64,000 bases of DNA from Streptomyces sp. ISL-100 (GTDB lineage Bacteria; Actinomycetota; Actinomycetes; Streptomycetales; Streptomycetaceae): assembly GCF_018614615.1 (NCBI RefSeq), contig NZ_JAGGOK010000038.1, positions 1 through 64,000 on the forward strand, given 5' to 3'. The notes under the pieces are model-generated. The model saw only the letters and a program-made list of their open reading frames with translations, did not search any database and was not told where the DNA came from. The position numbers and the translations under genes were made by a program. Below are positions 20,694 through 30,661 of the stretch, one piece after another; within the stretch, counting starts at the first letter, position 1, and each line of letters begins with the position of its first letter.

Positions 20694-21164
20694 TCAGCCC
20701 TTCACGCCGTCTGCCTCGCGCAGCAGGCACGTAAGGCGGGCCGTGCAGACCCGCTTGTCGTGCTCGTCGGTGATGACGATTTCGTACGTCGCGGTGGAGC
20801 GTCCGCGGTGGACGGGCGTGGCCACACCGGTCACCAGGCCGCTGCGGGCGCCCCGGTGGTGCGTGCAGTTGAGGTCCACGCCGACGGCGAGCTTTGAAGC
20901 GCCGCCGTGCAGCATGGAGCCGATGGAGCCGAGGGTCTCGGCGAGCACGGCGGAGGCCCCGCCGTGCAGCAGGCCGTACGGCTGGGTGTTGCCTTCGACG
21001 GGCATGGTGCCGACGACGCGCTCCGCGGAGGCCTCGACGATCTGTACGCCCATGCGGGTGCCAAGGTCTCCGGCGGAGAAGAGGGCGGGCAGGTCGACGC
21101 CCAGCTGGGCGTACTCGTCGATGACCTCTTGCGGGAACTTCACACCTGCGGTCTGCTCACCCAT
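20694..21164 (-). CDS. PaaI-type hotdog-fold thioesterase
   Basis: A 156-residue hotdog-fold protein: RVVGTMPVEGNTQPYGLLHGGASAVLAETLGSIGSML contains the helix and the HGG motif of the PaaI/YbgC thioesterases, followed by VGVDLNCTHHRGARSG. Such enzymes hydrolyse acyl-CoA, often aromatic acyl-CoA. ATG 21164 is preceded by GGAGCAGGG; an ATG at 21197 is possible but its AAGGA is too close. Its neighbour on the same strand is the molybdopterin oxidoreductase, 50 bases upstream. Confidence 0.9.
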   Translation of the reverse strand: MGEQTAGVKFPQEVIDEYAQLGVDLPALFSAGDLGTRMGVQIVEASAERVVGTMPVEGNTQPYGLLHGGASAVLAETLGSIGSMLHGGASKLAVGVDLNCTHHRGARSGLVTGVATPVHRGRSTATYEIVITDEHDKRVCTARLTCLLREADGVKG

Positions 21165-21214
21165 GGGGCCCTGCTCCGATCGTCGTACGGCATCCATCGT
21201 CCTTAAGCGAACGC

Positions 21215-23494
21215 TTAGGCGGTGGGTGATTGTTCCAGGCGTACGACGACGGACTTGCTCGCGGGGGTGTTGCTGGTGTCCGCGGTGGCGTCGAGCGGCA
21301 CCAGCACATTGGTCTCGGGGTAGTAGGCGGCCGCGCAGCCGCGCGCGGTCGGGTAGTGCACCACGCGGAAGCCGGGAGCGCGCCGCTCGACGCCGTCCTT
21401 CCACTCGCTGACCAGATCGGTGTACGCCCCGTCGGCGAGGCCAAGCTCGCGGGCGTCGTCCGGGTTGACGAGGACCACGCGGCGGCCGCCCTTGATGCCC
21501 CGGTAGCGGTCGTCGAGACCGTAGATCGTGGTGTTGTACTGGTCGTGCGAGCGCAGCGTCTGGAGCAGCAGCCGGCCTTCGGGGAGCTTGGGGTACTCGA
21601 CGGGCGCCGCGGTGAAGTTGGCCTTGCCGGTGGGGGTGTTGAAGCGGCGCTCGTCGCGCGGGGCGTGCGGCAGGGTGAAGCCGCCGGGGCGGGCGACGCG
21701 TGCGTTGAAGTCCTCGAAGCCGGGAACGACGCGGGAGATGCGGTCGCGGATCGTGCCGTAGTCCTTCTCGAAGTCTTCCCAGGGCGTGGTTGATGCGGGG
21801 CCGAGGACGGCCCGCGCCAGCCGGGCGACGATGGCCGGCTCGGACAGCAGGTGCGGGCTCGCGGGGGTGAGGTTGCCGCGCGAGGCGTGCACCATGCCCA
21901 TGGAGTCCTCGACGGTGACGAACTGCTTGCCACCCGCCTGTACGTCCTTGTCGGTGCGTCCGAGGGTGGGCAGGATCAGCGCGCGGGCGCCGGTGACGGC
22001 GTGCGAGCGGTTGGGCTTTGTCGACACGTGGACGGTCAGGCGGGCCTTGCGCATCGCGGCTTCGGTGACGTCGGTGTCGGGGGTGGCGCCGACGAAGTTG
22101 CCGCCCATGGCGAAGAAGACCTTGGCTTCGCCGTCGCGCAGCGCCTGGATGGACCGTACGACGTCGAATCCGTGGTGGCGCGGTGAGGTGATCCCGAATT
22201 CCTTGTCGAGGGCGTCGAGGAACGCGGGGGCGGGGCGCTCGAAGATGCCCATGGTGCGGTCGCCCTGCACGTTGGAGTGGCCGCGCACGGGGCACACTCC
22301 GGCGCCGGGGCGGCCGATGTTGCCGCGCAGCAGGAGGAAGTTGACGACTTCGCGGATCGTCGGCACGGCGTGCTTGTGCTGGGTCAGGCCCATGGCCCAG
22401 CACACGATGGTGCGCTTCGATGCGAGGACCATGGCGAGGGCCTGCTCGATCTTCGTACGCTCCAGGCCGGTCGCGGCGAGGGTCTCGTCCCAGTCGGCGT
22501 CGCGGGCGGCGGCTGCGAACTCTTCGTATCCGTGGGTGTGGTCGCGTACGAACTCTTCGTCGACGGCGCCGTCAGCTTCGAGGATGAGCTTGTTGAGCAG
22601 GCGGAAGAGGGCCTGGTCGCCGCCGAGGCGAATCTGGAGGAAGAGGTCGGTGAGGGCGGCGCCCTTGATCATGCCCTGGGGGGTCTGCGGGTTCTTGAAG
22701 CGCTCCAGTCCGGCTTCGGGCAGCGGGTTCACCGAGATGATCTTCGCGCCGGCGGCCTTGGCCTTCTCCAGGGCGGTGAGCATCCGCGGGTGGTTGGTGC
22801 CAGGGTTCTGCCCGGCGACGATGATCAGGTCGGCCTGGTGCAGGTCTTCGAGGGAGACGCTGCCCTTGCCGATACCGATGGTCTGCGTCAGGGCCGAGCC
22901 CGACGACTCGTGGCACATGTTGGAGCAGTCCGGCAGGTTGTTGGTGCCGAATTCGCGGGCGAAGAGCTGGAGCAGGAACGCCGCTTCGTTACTGGTGCGG
23001 CCCGAGGTGTAGAAGACGGCTTCGTCGGGGGAGTCGAGCGCCTTCAGCTCCTCGGCCATGATCTCGAAGGCCCGCTCCCAGGTCACGGCGTCGTACCGGT
23101 CGGCACCTTCTGCGAGATACATGGGCTGGGTGATGCGGCCCTGCTGGCCCAGCCAGTACCCGCTGCGCGTCGCCAGGTCGGCGACAGGGTGCGCCGCGAA
23201 GAAGTCGGGGGTGACTCGGCGCAGTGTCGCCTCCTCGGCGACGGCCTTCGCGCCGTTCTCGCAGAACTCCGCCGTGTGCCGTTTGTCCTCCTCTGGCCAG
23301 GCACAGCCGGGGCAGTCGAAGCCGTCCTTCTGGTTGACCTTGAGGAGGGTCTGCGCGGTGCGGCGCACGCCCATCTGCTGCTGGGCCATCTTCAGCGTGT
23401 GCCCGATGGCGGGGAGCCCTGCCGCGGCGTGCTGGGGCGCCGCGACCTGCGGCGCGTCCTGGACCGGGTCACCTGCGGGCGGCTTGGCAGCCAT
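21215..23494 (-). CDS. FdhF/YdeP-family molybdopterin oxidoreductase
   Basis: A 759-residue molybdopterin-guanine-dinucleotide enzyme of the YdeP / formate-dehydrogenase-alpha-like group. Features are DGFDCPGCAWPE near the N-terminus (a Cys pair rather than a full 4Fe-4S site), TSGRTSNEAAFL, NMCHESSGSAL, IVAGQNPGTNHPRML, VRGHSNVQGDRTMG and the C-terminal molydopterin-binding part (TGKANFTAAP, DDARELGL). Homologues are linked to acid resistance and formate metabolism, with uncertain substrates. ATG 23494 has GGGGAG upstream, so the longer frame to 23761 is not used. It is divergent from polA, and a weak damage-type promoter motif precedes it. Confidence 0.92.
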   Translation of the reverse strand: MAAKPPAGDPVQDAPQVAAPQHAAAGLPAIGHTLKMAQQQMGVRRTAQTLLKVNQKDGFDCPGCAWPEEDKRHTAEFCENGAKAVAEEATLRRVTPDFFAAHPVADLATRSGYWLGQQGRITQPMYLAEGADRYDAVTWERAFEIMAEELKALDSPDEAVFYTSGRTSNEAAFLLQLFAREFGTNNLPDCSNMCHESSGSALTQTIGIGKGSVSLEDLHQADLIIVAGQNPGTNHPRMLTALEKAKAAGAKIISVNPLPEAGLERFKNPQTPQGMIKGAALTDLFLQIRLGGDQALFRLLNKLILEADGAVDEEFVRDHTHGYEEFAAAARDADWDETLAATGLERTKIEQALAMVLASKRTIVCWAMGLTQHKHAVPTIREVVNFLLLRGNIGRPGAGVCPVRGHSNVQGDRTMGIFERPAPAFLDALDKEFGITSPRHHGFDVVRSIQALRDGEAKVFFAMGGNFVGATPDTDVTEAAMRKARLTVHVSTKPNRSHAVTGARALILPTLGRTDKDVQAGGKQFVTVEDSMGMVHASRGNLTPASPHLLSEPAIVARLARAVLGPASTTPWEDFEKDYGTIRDRISRVVPGFEDFNARVARPGGFTLPHAPRDERRFNTPTGKANFTAAPVEYPKLPEGRLLLQTLRSHDQYNTTIYGLDDRYRGIKGGRRVVLVNPDDARELGLADGAYTDLVSEWKDGVERRAPGFRVVHYPTARGCAAAYYPETNVLVPLDATADTSNTPASKSVVVRLEQSPTA

Positions 23495-23537
23495 GGCGCT
23501 CCCCTTTGAGCGTGCGGTTCCGTTACGTACATCTCCG

Positions 23538-23560
23538 ATCCTGTCACGCGGCACTGACAG
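23538..23560 (-). promoter_or_regulatory. Weak RecA-NDp/PafBC-like promoter before the FdhF-type gene
   Basis: On the minus strand CTGTCAGTG (23560-23552), eight bases, then CAGGAT (23543-23538). It matches TTGTCRGTG-N8-TANNNT except for the first base of each element. The gene start lies 43 bases further on with its own ribosome-binding site. Confidence 0.35.
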
Positions 23561-23588
23561 TGCGACCACTGCGACCGTGCGGGCGGGA

Positions 23589-23611
23589 TTGTCAGTGGTG
23601 CGGCCTAGGAT
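23589..23611 (+). promoter_or_regulatory. RecA-NDp/PafBC-type DNA-damage promoter of polA
   Basis: TTGTCAGTG (23589-23597), exactly eight bases, then TAGGAT (23606-23611): a full match to the RecA-independent damage promoter TTGTCRGTG-N8-TANNNT known from mycobacterial PafBC work. The polA GTG follows 7 bases after the -10 box, predicting a leaderless transcript. The 11-base gap between TTGTCA and the -10 box is too short for an ordinary promoter. Confidence 0.75.
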
Positions 23612-23618
23612 CGGAGGC

Positions 23619-26333
<2,715 letters not shown>

Positions 26334-26349
26334 TTCGAGGTCCGACGCG

Positions 26350-26393
26350 CCCGCTCACCCGTCTCGGCGCACCAGACGGAACGGGTGAGCGGG
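26350..26393. terminator. Terminator between polA and the DUF4184 gene
   Basis: CCCGCTCACCCGT (26350-26362) pairs perfectly with ACGGGTGAGCGGG (26381-26393), with a possible inner GTCT/AGAC pairing. It lies between two convergent genes and can serve both. Confidence 0.75.
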
Positions 26394-26435
26394 GTGCGGC
26401 GGGAGGAGTCCGCCGGTTCACACGTGAGAGTGAGA

Positions 26436-27308
26436 TCAGCGAGACCTCTGACGGGAGCTTTCCGCGGGAACAGCGGGAACAGTGGGAACTGGGGGAGCAG
26501 ACGGCGTACGCCCGCGCAGCCACAGCCGCACCCCCACGGCATACAGCACAAGCCCCACAGCAAGCCCGGCGCCGGCGCCGAAGCATGCGGTCGGGATGAA
26601 GTCGAGCGGCTTCAGCTGCACGGTCTGAGCGGCGTACCAGCGCACGCACCGGTGTACGGCGCCGGTCAGCACGCACAGCGCGAGCAGCCCCCCGGCCGCC
26701 CACTTCCCGCGCGCCTCCAGCAGCGGTACGGAGGCGGGCGCGGGCCCGTCCGTCCCGCGCCGCAGCGCCGAGACCGCGAACCACACGATCACTCCGAGGG
26801 CGACCGCCGAACCGCCGTACTGCGCGTACAGGTACATCGGGAAGCCGGCGACGATCTCGCCGAGCACCGGCAGGACCTTCATGCCCCAGCGGTCGAGATG
26901 CGTGAAACTGTCCCAGACGACGTGTGTGGACGCGCCGATGACAGCCGACAGGAAGAACCGCCAAGCCAGCAAGGGCCGTTGAATCCCGCTCCAGTCGTGG
27001 CCGCGTACGAAGCCGTGGAAGCGGGCCTGCCGTCGGCGCGGCACCAGCGCCAACAGGGGCTCCCGCAGCAGCAGCCACAGGCCGACGAGCGCCGCCGTGA
27101 TCAGTACGTCGACGGTGACGAGGCCCGCCACGGAGTGCGTGACGTCCCCGAAGGCCATCGCGGCCGGTGCGGCGGTGGCCGCGAAATAGGTCATGTCGGG
27201 CGCGAACGACCCGGCGACAAGCGCCGATGCGAGCAGCGGTCCGCGCGCCGTACCGTCCCGTCGAATGCCCGGCAGCACCGCCGCCGCATGGCTGAGTGTG
27301 AACGGCAA
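26436..27308 (-). CDS. DUF4184 family membrane protein
   Basis: A 290-residue integral membrane protein. The N-terminus MPFTLSHAAAVLPGIRR with SHAA, then GSFAPDMTYF and VIGASTHVVWDSFTH, are the conserved His/Asp features of DUF4184, related in pattern to YdjM/YfhO-type putative metal-dependent membrane hydrolases. About six membrane helices are visible. The start is TTG 27308 with GGGGGAC upstream. Its function is unknown. It is divergent from the lytic transglycosylase gene, with a 188-base shared upstream region. Confidence 0.85.
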   Translation of the reverse strand: MPFTLSHAAAVLPGIRRDGTARGPLLASALVAGSFAPDMTYFAATAAPAAMAFGDVTHSVAGLVTVDVLITAALVGLWLLLREPLLALVPRRRQARFHGFVRGHDWSGIQRPLLAWRFFLSAVIGASTHVVWDSFTHLDRWGMKVLPVLGEIVAGFPMYLYAQYGGSAVALGVIVWFAVSALRRGTDGPAPASVPLLEARGKWAAGGLLALCVLTGAVHRCVRWYAAQTVQLKPLDFIPTACFGAGAGLAVGLVLYAVGVRLWLRGRTPSAPPVPTVPAVPAESSRQRSR

Positions 27309-27496
27309 AAGTCCCCCTTGGACCGCTTCTGATCAATGACGTTGAGTATGCCGCCCTTGGTTCCGAGCTGAATTTCTGTGAACAACCGGCAATAAGAGGA
27401 CAGCGGCCGGTGTCCCGGCACCGGGAGTTGTCGTAGTGTCGCCTGAGTCCTTGCGCTGGGGAGCGCGGACAGCCGTCGACGGGAGGGGCCAGACGT

Positions 27497-29284
27497 ATGG
27501 CAGCGCAATTCGGTCGCAGGCTGCGCAAGGGGGCGACAGCCACCACGGTGGCAGCGCTCGTAGTGGCAGCACTCTCCGCCTCGCAGGCGCCGGGCAGCAC
27601 TTCGGCGCCCGCCGACGAGAGAGCCGCGAACGCGACCGAGCCGCCCGGCACCCCGGTGACGGGCAACTCGCCATACTTCACCGACCTTCCGCCCTTGAAC
27701 ACTCCGAACAAACCCAACAAACCGGGCACTTCGATCGACCTTCCCGCCGTGACCGGCCCGGCTGAGTCGGGCATACCCGCCACGGTCCTCGCCGCGTACA
27801 AGCGGGCGGAAGGGACCGTCAGCGACACCGCGCCCGGCTGCCGCCTCCCCTGGCAGCTGCTCGCAGCCATCGGCAAGGTCGAGTCCGGCCAGGCGCGCGG
27901 CGGCCGTGTCGACGCCAACGGCACGACGCTGACGCCGATCCTCGGCCCGCAGCTCAACGGCGTCGGCTTCGCCAACATCTCCGACACTGACAACGGTGCG
28001 TACGACGGCGATTCGACGCACGACCGCGCCGTCGGCCCGATGCAGTTCATCCCGTCCACCTGGGCGACCTGGGGGCAGGACGGCAACAGCGACGGCCGGA
28101 AGGACCCGAACAACATCTACGACGCGGCCCTCGCCGCCGGCCGCTACCTCTGCGCCCACAATCGCGACCTTTCGGTCCAAGGCGATCTCGACCAGGCGAT
28201 TCTCGGTTACAACCGCTCGCGGGAGTACCTGCGTACGGTCATGTCCTGGTTCGACTACTACCGGCGCGACAGCCACGAGGTGCCGGACGGCTCCGGCGTC
28301 CTGCCGGGCAGCGGCGAACCCGACAGCCACAGAAGCGGCACCGGGGATGGAAACGGGAATGGCAAGGGGAGCCCCGGGGCCCCCGGCACCCCGGACCCCG
28401 GCAAGCCGGGCGGCAACGGCGACGGCAGCGGCACCCCGACCCCGCCCCCGACCCAGCCTCCGGCGACAACGCCGCCACCCACCACGCCGCCACCCACAAC
28501 GCCGCCACCCACCACGCCCCCGGCCCAGGCGCCCGTCACCACCCTGGAGCGTCTCGGCAGCGCGAGCGTGACCGCCACCGAGGGCGAGAGGTTCACCGAC
28601 CGGCTGCGCGTACGGGCCAAGACCTCCGCGGGCAAGGTTGTCGCGGGCTCCAGGGTCCAGTTCCAGATCATCGGCGACACGGCGGCGCGCTTCGCGGGCG
28701 CCGAGACCCGCATCGTCGTGAGCACCGGTACCGACGGCATCGCCACCGCTCCCACGCTCAGCGCGGGTGGCCAGACCGGCAGGTTCATCGTCCGCGCCAA
28801 GGCGCTCGGCACCACTGCCCCCGCCGCGGACTTCGCCGCGAACGTCAAGGCCAAGCCGGCGCCCGTGCCGCAGTCCGATGCGCTGGCCCGTACCTCGGAC
28901 AAGGAGCTCACGGCCGAGACCGGCGGCTCCTTCGCCGACTCCGTCGAGGTCAAGGCGACGTACAAGGGCAAGGTCGCGGCAGGCGTCGGAGTGAGCGCGA
29001 CGATGGTCACGGGTGACGCCGACAAGCCTGTGGAGAACGACAAGGGCCCGTACTTCAAGGACGCCGACGGCAAGGCGGTCCGTACCCTGACCGCTCTCAA
29101 GACCGACGCCAACGGTCTGCTGAAGCTTCCGGAGATCTACACCGACGGCAACGCGGGAACGTACAAACTGCGTCTCACGACAGCCGACGGCGTGGTCCTC
29201 ACTGTAGAACTGACCGTCACCGCGCCCACCACCGCACCGACGACCGATCCGTCGACGTCGCCCTCCGCGACACCCACCGCGTAA
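27497..29284 (+). CDS. Secreted lytic transglycosylase-like protein with Pro/Thr linker and repeat domains
   Basis: A 595-residue exported protein. After a signal segment (TATTVAALVVAALSASQAPG) come a disordered stretch, a lysozyme-like transglycosylase domain (residues about 95-260: PWQLLAAIGKVESGQ with the catalytic Glu, DRAVGPMQFIPSTWATWG, ALAAGRYLCAH), a Gly/Pro/Asn linker, a (TTPPP)n run near residues 320-350, and two similar Ig/invasin-like domains (ERLGSASVTATEGERFTDRL and DALARTSDKELTAETGGSF). It probably cleaves peptidoglycan glycan strands at the cell surface. ATG 27497 has GGGAGGGG upstream, and a strong hairpin follows. Confidence 0.9.
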   Translation: MAAQFGRRLRKGATATTVAALVVAALSASQAPGSTSAPADERAANATEPPGTPVTGNSPYFTDLPPLNTPNKPNKPGTSIDLPAVTGPAESGIPATVLAAYKRAEGTVSDTAPGCRLPWQLLAAIGKVESGQARGGRVDANGTTLTPILGPQLNGVGFANISDTDNGAYDGDSTHDRAVGPMQFIPSTWATWGQDGNSDGRKDPNNIYDAALAAGRYLCAHNRDLSVQGDLDQAILGYNRSREYLRTVMSWFDYYRRDSHEVPDGSGVLPGSGEPDSHRSGTGDGNGNGKGSPGAPGTPDPGKPGGNGDGSGTPTPPPTQPPATTPPPTTPPPTTPPPTTPPAQAPVTTLERLGSASVTATEGERFTDRLRVRAKTSAGKVVAGSRVQFQIIGDTAARFAGAETRIVVSTGTDGIATAPTLSAGGQTGRFIVRAKALGTTAPAADFAANVKAKPAPVPQSDALARTSDKELTAETGGSFADSVEVKATYKGKVAAGVGVSATMVTGDADKPVENDKGPYFKDADGKAVRTLTALKTDANGLLKLPEIYTDGNAGTYKLRLTTADGVVLTVELTVTAPTTAPTTDPSTSPSATPTA

Positions 29285-29307
29285 ACGCGGCCGCTCTCAG
29301 CGCCGCT

Positions 29308-29351
29308 GCCGCTGCCCCGTCCCGGACGCCGGTTCCGGACGGGGCAGCGGC
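29308..29351 (+). terminator. Terminator after the lytic transglycosylase gene
   Basis: A perfect 15-base stem, GCCGCTGCCCCGTCC (29308-29322) with 29337-29351, and a 14-base loop, 23 bases after the stop. Confidence 0.75.
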
Positions 29352-29454
29352 ATGTCGGTGCGACGTTGTGCGACGTGTTCTCATCTCGGGGCTCCGTTGC
29401 TACGGTGCCACCTCCCAATCGCCCTGACGATGTATCAGATCCGGGAGGCCGAGC

Positions 29455-29592
29455 ATGCGTGCTCTCGTCGCCGCCGCCATCGGGCTGGCCGCCGCCCTCG
29501 CGCTCGTCCTCACCATCACCTCCGTCGGCGCCCCGCCGGGGGAGACCTCGCCCAAGCCGCTGCTGACGACCGTTCCCGGGCCGAAGAAGTAG
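29455..29592 (+). CDS. Small SPW_0924-type membrane peptide (45 aa)
   Basis: A 45-residue peptide, MRALVAAAIGLAAALALVLT followed by ITSVG and the conserved-looking tail GETSPKPLLTTVPGPKK. It has one hydrophobic helix or uncleaved signal, then a short exposed tail. ATG 29455 has GGGAGG six bases upstream. I recognise the tail from a family of short streptomycete proteins known as SPW_0924; its function is unknown. It lies 14 bases before the DUF3068 gene, whose own ribosome-binding site overlaps its end, so the two are likely cotranscribed. Confidence 0.8.
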   Translation: MRALVAAAIGLAAALALVLTITSVGAPPGETSPKPLLTTVPGPKK

Positions 29593-29606
29593 AGGGGCCG
29601 CAAGCC

Positions 29607-30611
29607 GTGCGCCGTAAAGCCAGCCTCGTCCTGCTCGCCTTCGCGGTCTTCTTCACCGCCCTGTCACCACTGCTGCGCTGGTACGCCTTCCCGCGCCTCG
29701 CCAAGATCCCGGCGGGCCAGTACCAGGAGATGGTGCTGGAGGCGAGGCCCGCGACGCTTCTCGAGTACAGCTCCATGAAGGCGAAGAAGGTCGAGAAGGT
29801 CACCATCGTCCAGACCCTCAAGGGCAACGTCGAGGAGTCCGGGAAGATTGAGCGGAGCGCGGGCCGCGACGTGGTCGTCTGGGACTCCCTCTCGTACGTC
29901 CAGGGTCCCGACGGCAAGATGGTTTCGGCCATTCCCGAGCGCTACATCTTCGACGCCCACAGCCAGGCCCCCGTGCACGCCACAGGCGAGATGGTCGACG
30001 GCGACCGGGTCAGGCGCGAGGGCATCGAATTCAAGTGGCCCTTCCTCACCGAGAAGCGCGACTACGAGTACTTCGACGCGCAGACGCGCACCTCCGCCCC
30101 GATCCACTACAAGGGCGAGCGGACGTTCCGTGGAATGGACGTTTACTACTTCGAGCAGACCATCCCCTGGACGAAGGTCAAGTACCCGAAGAAGATGCCC
30201 ATGCCGGGGATCGACGCGACGAAGCTGGAGGAACAGACCGGCACGACACGCTGGTACACGACCAAGCGGATGTTCTGGGTGGACCCCGTTACGGGCGCTC
30301 CCGTGAACGGCGAGGAGATCCACCGGGAGGAGCTGCGCGGCGGCAGTCTGCTGGGCGGCCGCGACAAGGTCACCGCTTTCGCCGGTCACGTGAAGATGCG
30401 CGAGGACTACGTCGACTCCACCGTCGAGCTCGTCAAGACCAACCGAGTCGCCGTACTGATGCTTACGTCGTACCTCCCCTGGGGCTTCATTTTCCTCGCC
30501 GGGGCACTGTTCGCCCTCGCCCTGTACCTGGAGGCGCGGAGCCGAAGGCCGGCGGACCCGGCCGAAAGGGAGCCCCTTAGTCCGGACAGCCCGGAGCCGG
30601 TCGGCGCCTGA
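29607..30611 (+). CDS. DUF3068 (PorA-family-like) membrane-anchored protein
   Basis: A 334-residue protein with a membrane helix at each end: RRKASLVLLAFAVFFTALSP at the N-terminus and VAVLMLTSYLPWGFIFLAGA near residue 300. Between them is a large extracytoplasmic domain (QYQEMVLEARPATLLEYSSM ... FRGMDVYYFEQTIPWTKVKY), as in DUF3068 proteins. The family is annotated near PorA-type porins in mycolate-containing actinobacteria, but streptomycetes lack that outer membrane, so no function is implied. GTG 29607 is preceded by GAGGGG. Confidence 0.88.
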   Translation: MRRKASLVLLAFAVFFTALSPLLRWYAFPRLAKIPAGQYQEMVLEARPATLLEYSSMKAKKVEKVTIVQTLKGNVEESGKIERSAGRDVVVWDSLSYVQGPDGKMVSAIPERYIFDAHSQAPVHATGEMVDGDRVRREGIEFKWPFLTEKRDYEYFDAQTRTSAPIHYKGERTFRGMDVYYFEQTIPWTKVKYPKKMPMPGIDATKLEEQTGTTRWYTTKRMFWVDPVTGAPVNGEEIHREELRGGSLLGGRDKVTAFAGHVKMREDYVDSTVELVKTNRVAVLMLTSYLPWGFIFLAGALFALALYLEARSRRPADPAEREPLSPDSPEPVGA

Positions 30612-30661
30612 CCACTCCAGGGCTGCCCGACTCAGCCCCGCCCGCCTCGGCCCAGCCCGAC

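Noticed and set aside
28480..28540. Short repeats resembling a CRISPR-like array
   Set aside because: They are in-frame codons for a TTPPP linker of the transglycosylase, without spacers.
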